Shown here piece by piece: positions 4,844 to 8,721 of a stretch of DNA of 8,721 nt. The DNA comes from an uncultured Clostridia bacterium. Its GTDB lineage: Bacteria > Bacillota > Clostridia > Peptostreptococcales > Anaerovoracaceae. Numbering within the stretch: the stretch's first letter is position 1; every line of letters starts with the position of its first letter. The stretch spans positions 1 through 8,721 of the forward strand of contig CAKQOE010000063.1 of NCBI GenBank assembly GCA_934255545.1. The letters are read 5' to 3'. The position numbers were made by a program, and so were the translations under genes. The notes under the pieces are model-generated. The model had not been told where the DNA came from, made no database searches, and was given only the letters and a program-made list of their open reading frames with translations.

Positions 4844-6046
4844 ATGCTTACATTAGACAAGATATACCATGCAGCCTATGTGCTCAAGGGAGTGGCAAGA
4901 AAGACGGATCTTATAAAGGCTACTAAGATCCCTGCTGACTGCAATATATATCTCAAGACAGAAAATCTTCAGGTCACGGGAAGCTTCAAGCTCAGAGGCG
5001 CTTACTACAAGATAAGCCAGCTGACTGATGAGGAAAAGTCAAAGGGCATAATCGCCTGCAGCGCAGGCAACCACGCTCAGGGTGTTGCCATGTCTGCAAC
5101 AAAGAACGGTATAAAGGCTGTAGTATGCATGCCGGACGGCGCTCCTATCAGCAAGGTAGAGGCTACAAAGCAGCTCGGCGCTGAGGTATGCCTTGTTAAG
5201 GGTGCTTACGACGAAGCTTATGATTACGCTGTAAAGCTTCAGGAGGAGACAGGCGCTACATTTATACATCCGTTTGACGATGATGATGTTATCGCAGGTC
5301 AGGGAACTATAGGCCTTGAAATACTCGATCAGATAGACGAGCTTGACGCTGTCATAGTTCCTATCGGCGGCGGCGGTCTTATCTCAGGCGTTGCTTACGC
5401 AGTAAAGAAGCTCAGGCCTGACGTTAAGGTCTACGGCGTTCAGGCAGCAGGCGCTCCGAGCATGTACCGCAGCATAAAGGAAAACGAACAGATAACCCTC
5501 GAAACTGTTGATACTTTCGCTGACGGCATCGCTGTAAAGCATCCGGGCGACACTACATATCAGATAGTACAGGAATACGTTGATGATATAGTAACAGTTT
5601 CGGAGGATGAGATAGCTACAGCTATACTGACTCTTATGGAAAAGCAGAAGGTCGTAGCAGAGGGTGCCGGAGCTGTCAGTGTTGCAGCCGCTATGTTTAA
5701 CAAGCTGCCTTTAAAGGGGAAAAATGTAGTATGCCTCGTTTCAGGCGGAAACATCGACGTAAATATCCTCAGCAGAGTTATAACTCGCGGCCTTGTTACT
5801 ACAGGCAGATCTGTAAACCTGACTATAGCTCTTGAGGACAAGCCGGGCCAGCTCCAGGAGGTATCAGAGATCATAGCTGCATGCGGCGGCAACGTTGTAG
5901 CTGTACATCACGACAGAAGTGATGTCAACATGGCTATCTCAAGCTGCTTCCTCAAGCTCGGACTCGAAACGAGAGACCACGAGCAGATCGCTGATATAAA
6001 GAAGGCTCTTACAGAAGCAGGCTTCAGGCTCGTTTCTGACAGATAA
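4844..6046 (+). CDS. ilvA: Threonine dehydratase (threonine ammonia-lyase) with ACT-like C-terminus
   Basis: A 400-aa protein; ATG 4844 follows AGGAGG (4828-4833) by ten bases. It is a fold-type II PLP enzyme converting L-threonine to 2-oxobutyrate and ammonia through 2-aminocrotonate; serine can also be used. Visible motifs: GSFKLRGA (46-53) with the PLP lysine Lys49, SAGNHAQG (73-80) for substrate carboxylate binding, the phosphate loop GGGGL (175-179), and SGGNID (300-305) near the PLP ring nitrogen. Residues about 325-400 form one ACT-like domain with an LEDKPGQLQEV start. The length and single regulatory domain fit the medium form of threonine ammonia-lyase, rather than the long form with two ACT-like domains. 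It may feed isoleucine synthesis or threonine/serine catabolism; the absence of other ilv genes here and the presence of ridA downstream do not settle this. A 197-nt hairpin-rich leader may regulate it. Confidence 0.95.
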   Translation: MLTLDKIYHAAYVLKGVARKTDLIKATKIPADCNIYLKTENLQVTGSFKLRGAYYKISQLTDEEKSKGIIACSAGNHAQGVAMSATKNGIKAVVCMPDGAPISKVEATKQLGAEVCLVKGAYDEAYDYAVKLQEETGATFIHPFDDDDVIAGQGTIGLEILDQIDELDAVIVPIGGGGLISGVAYAVKKLRPDVKVYGVQAAGAPSMYRSIKENEQITLETVDTFADGIAVKHPGDTTYQIVQEYVDDIVTVSEDEIATAILTLMEKQKVVAEGAGAVSVAAAMFNKLPLKGKNVVCLVSGGNIDVNILSRVITRGLVTTGRSVNLTIALEDKPGQLQEVSEIIAACGGNVVAVHHDRSDVNMAISSCFLKLGLETRDHEQIADIKKALTEAGFRLVSDR

Positions 6047-6083
6047 TACAGACGGGAAAGTAACGCCCGGACAAAATAAATTA

Positions 6084-6113
6084 TTTATAAATAAGATCTT
6101 TATAAATAGGATC
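6084..6113. repeat. Tandem 15-bp direct repeat downstream of ilvA
   Basis: TTTATAAATAAGATC (6084-6098) is followed without a gap by TTTATAAATAGGATC (6099-6113), matching at 14 of 15 bases. A partial third unit TTTAT starts at 6114. GATC closes each unit. It lies about 38 bases after the ilvA stop. It may be a regulator-binding array or replication-slippage product. Confidence 0.75.
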
Positions 6114-6124
6114 TTTATTATCTG

Positions 6125-6163
6125 CGGCTTTCAGAAAGCCGTATATGACCGGCCCGGCCGGTC
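6125..6163. repeat. Pair of extragenic hairpins between ilvA and ridA
   Basis: CGGCTTT (6125-6131) pairs with AAAGCCG (6135-6141), loop CAG. GACCGGC (6147-6153) pairs with GCCGGTC (6157-6163), loop CCG. Neither is followed by a T run, so termination between ilvA and ridA is uncertain. They resemble the GC-rich palindromes in the other intergenic gaps of this window. Confidence 0.6.
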
Positions 6164-6227
6164 AGGGAAGATATAAAATATTATTGAATTGAGATCAATG
6201 TTAAAGCAGACAAAGGAGGATATTATC

Positions 6228-6599
6228 ATGAAGGTAATCGCAACAGACAAGGCACCTGCAGCTATCGGACCTTATTCACAGGGTCTTGAGCACGGCAATA
6301 TGGTATTCGTTTCAGGACAGATCCCTGTAGACCCTGCAACAGGCGAAATTGCAGGAACTATAGAAGAGCAGACAGCTCAGTCGCTCAGCAATATAAAGAA
6401 TATACTCGCTGAAAACGGAATGACTATGGCAAACGTTATAAAGACTTCTGTTTTCCTTGCTGATCTCGGAGATTTTGCAGCTATGAACGCTGTTTATGCT
6501 GAAAACTTCTCTGAACCGTTCCCTGCGCGCAGCTGCGTACAGGTAGCAGCTATTCCAAAGGGATGCAAGGTAGAGATCGAGTGCATCGCTGTAAAGTAA
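6228..6599 (+). CDS. ridA: RidA, 2-iminobutanoate/2-iminopropanoate deaminase
   Basis: A 123-aa protein. The start at ATG 6228 was chosen because AAAGGAGG (6212-6219) sits eight bases upstream and because the family begins with an M-K-x-I-A-T-like strand. An in-frame ATG at 6189 would read through the ribosome binding site. Seen: PAAIGPYSQGL (10-20), MVFVSGQIPVDP (25-36), NAVYAENF (87-94), PARSCVQVA (99-107) with the active-site Arg101, and VEIECIAV (115-122) with Glu118. Members form homotrimers (YjgF/YER057c/UK114 family) and hydrolyse the enamine/imine intermediates released by PLP dehydratases such as IlvA, protecting other PLP enzymes from 2-aminoacrylate damage. Its place directly after ilvA fits this role. 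The 181-base gap with hairpins means co-transcription is not certain. Confidence 0.96.
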   Translation: MKVIATDKAPAAIGPYSQGLEHGNMVFVSGQIPVDPATGEIAGTIEEQTAQSLSNIKNILAENGMTMANVIKTSVFLADLGDFAAMNAVYAENFSEPFPARSCVQVAAIPKGCKVEIECIAVK

Positions 6600-6623
6600 G
6601 CTGTACGGCATAAAGCATATCAG

Positions 6624-7661
6624 ATGGAGAGTATAAAAGAAAAATGGAAGGGCGTTGCGCTCTGCCTGTGCATAGCTGTACCGGCGTGGATACTCGGAAA
6701 GGTATTTCCGATAATCGGAGGCGCGATAATCTCTATCATACTTGGTATGATAGTTGCCCTGTTCCTCAAAAAACGAGAGACGTTTGAAAAGGGTATAAAG
6801 TTCACGTCAAAGAAGATACTTCAGTGGGCTGTCATCCTGCTGGGGTTTGGTCTTAATCTGAACGTGATATTTCAGACAGGAAAGCAGTCACTGCCTATCA
6901 TAGTCAGCACGATCACAACATCGCTTGTGGTAGCGTTCGTTATGTGCAAGGTGATGCGCGTGCCGGGACGTATATCGACTCTTATCGGAGTAGGCTCATC
7001 CATATGCGGCGGTTCTGCCATAGCGGCAACAGCGCCTGTCATAGACGCCGACGACGAAGAAGTAGCGCAGTCTATATCTGTAATTTTCTTCTTCAACGTC
7101 ATAGCGGCGATACTGTTCCCGTGGCTTGGCCATATCATAGGCTTTTCCACAGTTTCAGGTGAGCCGTTCGGTATATTTGCCGGAACTGCCGTCAATGACA
7201 CGTCATCCGTTACGGCTGCCGCGTCTACATGGGACAGCATGTGGAGCCTCGGTTCGGCGACACTTGATACAGCAGTCACAGTAAAGCTTACGAGGACGCT
7301 TGCGATAATCCCGATAACGCTTGCGCTTGCGTTCCGGCGCACGCGCCGTGCAAAACAGTCAGGCGGCGAGGGCGCATCTGTGAGCATAAGGGCGATATTC
7401 CCAACGTTTATACTGTATTTTATATGCGCGTCGATCATAACTACAGCTGCCTCAGCTGTCGGTATAGATGCATCGGTATTTGCTCCGGTAAAGGAGCTGA
7501 GCCGCTTCTTTATAGTTCTTGCCATGGCGGCTATAGGTCTTAACACAGATATCGTAAAGCTTATACGCTCAGGCGGAAAACCACTCATTCTCGGTTTTGC
7601 GTGCTGGACCGGCATAACTGTCGTAAGCCTGCTGATGCAGCATGTTATGGGCATATGGTAA
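6624..7661 (+). CDS. YeiH/UPF0324 family putative sulfate-type exporter
   Basis: A 345-aa integral membrane protein starting at ATG 6624, 24 bases after the ridA stop, so very likely in the same transcript. Its ribosome binding site is weak (no clear GGAGG), suggesting coupled or low translation. About ten hydrophobic segments are visible, for example residues 10-30, 31-48, 65-83, 91-110, 148-175, 222-238, 256-275 and 318-340. Family signatures are ILLGFGLNLNVIFQTGK (71-87), GVGSSICGGSAIAATAPVI (122-140), the acidic DADDEE (141-146), GIFAGTAVNDTSSVTAAA (183-200) and AIGLNTDIVKLI (303-314). The family (PF03601, Cons_hypoth698) is often annotated 'putative sulfate exporter'. For most members the substrate is not proven; other small sulfonate- or sulfide-related anions have been suggested. 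Linkage to ilvA-ridA may hint at a product of cysteine/serine/threonine deamination, but that is inference. Confidence 0.9.
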   Translation: MESIKEKWKGVALCLCIAVPAWILGKVFPIIGGAIISIILGMIVALFLKKRETFEKGIKFTSKKILQWAVILLGFGLNLNVIFQTGKQSLPIIVSTITTSLVVAFVMCKVMRVPGRISTLIGVGSSICGGSAIAATAPVIDADDEEVAQSISVIFFFNVIAAILFPWLGHIIGFSTVSGEPFGIFAGTAVNDTSSVTAAASTWDSMWSLGSATLDTAVTVKLTRTLAIIPITLALAFRRTRRAKQSGGEGASVSIRAIFPTFILYFICASIITTAASAVGIDASVFAPVKELSRFFIVLAMAAIGLNTDIVKLIRSGGKPLILGFACWTGITVVSLLMQHVMGIW

Positions 7662-7751
7662 TGACATTATAGCGTCATTAATGAATGATCTTACACATTT
7701 ACTGTACGGCCGCCCGGCGGCCGCGCTGTGATCCGGCAGTATTCATTCATT
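7659..7751 (+). terminator. Nested hairpins ending the ridA-yeiH transcript
   Basis: TAATGAC (7659-7665) pairs with GTCATTA (7674-7680) and overlaps the stop codon. AATGAATGA (7680-7688) can pair with TCATTCATT (7743-7751), enclosing a GC-rich hairpin CGGCCGC/GCGGCCG (7707-7713 with 7717-7723). A TCATTTTATTTT tract follows at 7752. The inner hairpin resembles the other extragenic palindromes. A terminator role is plausible but not classical. Confidence 0.5.
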
Positions 7752-7781
7752 TCATTTTATTTTAATATCAAAAATAACAGT

Positions 7782-7843
7782 ACAGCCTGTACATATATCA
7801 TACTGTTTTTGCAGATGATGCGGTGCAGGCTGTTTGTTTTGTT
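7782..7843. terminator. Strong terminator closing the chromosomal block
   Basis: ACAGCCTGTAC (7782-7792) pairs with GTGCAGGCTGT (7823-7833) over 11 bp, with one T-G wobble, around a 30-base loop. TTGTTTTGTT follows (7834-7843). On the opposite strand the stem is also followed by a T-rich run, so it could work both ways. It separates the yeiH-like gene from the AT-richer accessory region. Confidence 0.7.
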
Positions 7844-7918
7844 GTATTATCACAGCAAGTGACAAAAACAGTGCTGAAAAACCTTTGAAAATCAAGTTTT
7901 TTTAAAATCCGACCTGAA

Positions 7919-7937
7919 TTTACGACACTTTTACGAC
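7919..7937. repeat. Short direct repeat TTTACGAC, 11-bp spacing
   Basis: TTTACGAC occurs at 7919-7926 and 7930-7937, start points 11 bases apart, about one helical turn. It lies where base and codon style change from the chromosomal block to the accessory block. It could be a recombinase or regulator binding pair, or a chance repeat. The surrounding stretch 7844-7982 has no gene I can support. Confidence 0.35.
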
Positions 7938-7982
7938 GGATGAAGTCAAGCTATGATAAATATGTTGTGAAAGAGGTCAAAT

Positions 7983-8060
7983 ATGATGAAGGAAAGAATT
8001 ACGAAAAACGGAATTGATTATGTACTGCAAGAAATAGTGGGAGCTTGTATTCTTTTTTGA
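7983..8060 (+). pseudogene. Remnant resembling the N-terminus of a TnpV-type transposon protein
   Basis: ATG 7983 (or 7986) follows AAGAGG (7971-7976) and opens a 25-codon frame ending at TGA 8058-8060. The first part, MKERITKNGIDYVLQ, resembles the opening of TnpV-like small proteins carried by clostridial transposons of the Tn4451 type, which usually continue with a 'GDYYIPDL'-like strand. Here the match stops after residue 16, and the rest (EIVGACILF) is unlike the family. The frame therefore looks cut off by the junction with the abi cassette at about 8030. The identification rests on a short match, so treat it as a hint of a mobile-element remnant. Confidence 0.4.
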
Positions 8061-8069
8061 AAAGGAATC

Positions 8070-8097
8070 TTGACAGCCACAATAAAAGTTGTATAAT
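8070..8097 (+). promoter_or_regulatory. Consensus promoter of the abi-associated RNA
   Basis: A perfect TTGACA (8070-8075) and a perfect TATAAT (8092-8097) are separated by 16 bases. Transcription should begin near 8104. It is the best promoter in the window and the only one seen upstream of the Abi_2 gene, so both the small RNA and any readthrough mRNA would come from it. Confidence 0.9.
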
Positions 8098-8103
8098 GAC
8101 AGT

Positions 8104-8156
8104 AACAGAACCCACCACGCCTCTGATTTTTCATGCGCAACCCGGTGGGACTTTTT
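8104..8156 (+). ncRNA. abiF-motif-like small RNA upstream of the Abi_2 gene
   Basis: The stretch between the promoter and the Abi_2 start holds a structured RNA of about 50 nt. CCCACC (8111-8116) pairs with GGTGGG (8144-8149), a short inner helix CGC/GCG (8118-8120 with 8135-8137) encloses a T-rich loop, and ACTTTTTC follows the stem, giving an intrinsic terminator at 8152-8156. Layout and sequence (CCCACCACGC … GCGCAACCCGGTGGG) fit what I recall of the 'abiF RNA' motif found by comparative genomics next to Abi_2 genes and thought to act as a small RNA. The gene downstream starts 18 bases after the terminator. The RNA may restrain the Abi protein, or control readthrough into it. The match is from memory, without a covariance search. 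Confidence 0.72.
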
Positions 8157-8173
8157 CATTTATGGGGTGTTTT

Positions 8174-8721
8174 ATGTATCAATATCCAAAACAAATTTTA
8201 ACAATAGCACAGCAGGTACAATCATATATTGATGCAGGAATGGTAATTACTTCTCGTGCGGACGTAGAAAAGTCATTAAAGTCCGTTGGATTTTATCGTT
8301 TGCGTGGATACTCGTTCCACTTATATGATAATGTTATAAAGAAGTATGTTCCGGGAACAAAGTTTGAAGATATTTTAAAGTTGTATCAATTTGATCAGGA
8401 ATTATCTGCGTTGATTTTTTCAATGATTTCCAAGATTGAAGTGGCTTTGAGAGTACGATTAGTGGAAGCATTGCTTATACACGGAGAACCACTTGTTTTG
8501 CAGGATTCATCGATTTTTAAAGAGAAAAAACTGTATTGGCAGAATATGTCTACAATAGCGTCAGAAATTGCTCGCTCTAATGATGTGTTTATTAAACATA
8601 ATTTTGATAATCATGATGGCGAGGTGCCTGTATGGGCAGCTGTTGAAGTTCTTTCATTTGGTACGCTATCGAAGATAATTAAGAATTTGAAAACAGGTAC
8701 TGGAAGTTCGTATTCTATATT
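8174..8721 (+). CDS. abiF: Abi_2 family abortive-infection protein (AbiF/AbiD-like), 5' part
   Basis: The frame opens at ATG 8174 and is still open at the window end (182 codons seen; family members are about 300 aa). An in-frame ATG at 8162 lies only 5 bases after the terminator T run; GGGG (8164-8167) suits 8174 better. Seen: the N-terminal helix ILTIAQQVQSYIDAGMVI (8-25), GFYRLRGYSFHLY (39-51), the PGTKFEDILKLYQFDQEL block (60-77), IEVALRVRL (88-96), SEIARSNDVFIKHNF (130-144) and the signature PVWAAVEVLSFGTLSKIIKNL (152-172). These follow the Abi_2 (PF07751) pattern closely. The family belongs to the HEPN superfamily; its RNase-type R-x4-6-H motif normally lies toward the C-terminus, beyond this window, so catalysis cannot be judged. 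AbiF/AbiD protect lactococci by stopping growth of infected cells. Isoleucine is coded by ATT/ATA and never ATC, unlike the ilvA block, which supports recent acquisition. Choice of AbiF over AbiD rests on the adjacent RNA. Confidence 0.9.
   Translation, partial: MYQYPKQILTIAQQVQSYIDAGMVITSRADVEKSLKSVGFYRLRGYSFHLYDNVIKKYVPGTKFEDILKLYQFDQELSALIFSMISKIEVALRVRLVEALLIHGEPLVLQDSSIFKEKKLYWQNMSTIASEIARSNDVFIKHNFDNHDGEVPVWAAVEVLSFGTLSKIIKNLKTGTGSSYSI

Noticed and set aside
6189..6227. An earlier in-frame ATG (6189) for RidA
   Set aside because: It lies before the strong AAAGGAGG site used by ATG 6228 and adds residues not found in the family.
6872..7654. A 260-codon open frame on the minus strand opposite the YeiH-like gene
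   Set aside because: It mirrors the codon structure of a clearly recognisable membrane protein on the plus strand, has no ribosome binding site, and its product has no recognisable motifs.
7940..8017. A 25-codon frame MKSSYDKYVVKEV… overlapping the TnpV-like remnant
   Set aside because: No ribosome binding site and no recognisable family; the overlapping frame at 7983 has a better start context.
8305..8322. RGYSFH (residues 44-49 of the Abi_2 protein) as a HEPN R-x4-H catalytic motif
   Set aside because: It falls in the conserved N-terminal YRLxGY block of Abi_2 proteins, not in the C-terminal position of the known HEPN motif, so the spacing is probably a coincidence.
1..8721. CRISPR array, tRNA or rRNA genes, or a complete insertion sequence
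   Set aside because: No regularly spaced repeats, cloverleaf pattern, rRNA segment or transposase gene could be recognised on either strand.

Overview
The window looks like low-to-moderate GC Clostridia DNA, perhaps an Oscillospiraceae/Ruminococcus-type gut anaerobe. Reasons: strong AGGAGG-type ribosome binding sites, heavy ATA isoleucine use in the chromosomal genes, and a clostridial-style polysaccharide deacetylase, threonine dehydratase and RidA set. The genus is a guess from style only. Three blocks can be told apart: the end of a prophage, a chromosomal metabolic segment, and the start of a defence-type island.

Block 1 (1-about 2420) is the right end of a prophage. It holds the tail end of a Gp37-like siphovirus tail protein, a 305-aa tail/receptor-binding type protein with its own terminator, and then a strong promoter driving small genes (91, 53 and 59 aa). 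After a terminator comes a 129-aa glycine-rich membrane-type protein and a bidirectional terminator. No holin or endolysin lies between the tail genes and the end. The prophage stops inside a threonine aldolase gene (ltaE). Only the first roughly 100 codons of ltaE survive here (2717 down to 2400, minus strand), still behind an intact-looking promoter, so the junction is probably an att site.

Block 2 (about 2718-7840) is chromosome. A CE4 polysaccharide deacetylase overlaps by 4 nt a protein with two OB folds of the single-stranded DNA-binding type. Then come ilvA (threonine dehydratase with an ACT-like C-terminus), ridA (which removes the reactive enamine/imine made by IlvA) and, 24 nt downstream, a YeiH/UPF0324 membrane transporter. 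LtaE and IlvA both degrade threonine, so the prophage has broken one of two nearby threonine-consuming routes. The intergenic gaps carry GC-rich extragenic palindromes, two of them near-copies of each other, and one gap carries a 15-bp tandem repeat.

Block 3 (about 7840-8721) changes style: isoleucine codons shift to ATT, a short TnpV-like remnant appears, and then comes a consensus promoter (TTGACA-16-TATAAT). That promoter drives a roughly 50-nt structured RNA ending in a terminator, directly followed by an Abi_2 (AbiF/AbiD) abortive-infection gene that runs off the window. This matches the arrangement described for the abiF RNA motif and is the most interesting system here: an RNA-associated HEPN-type abortive-infection or toxin module, a family recently proposed to be related to Cas13 ancestry.
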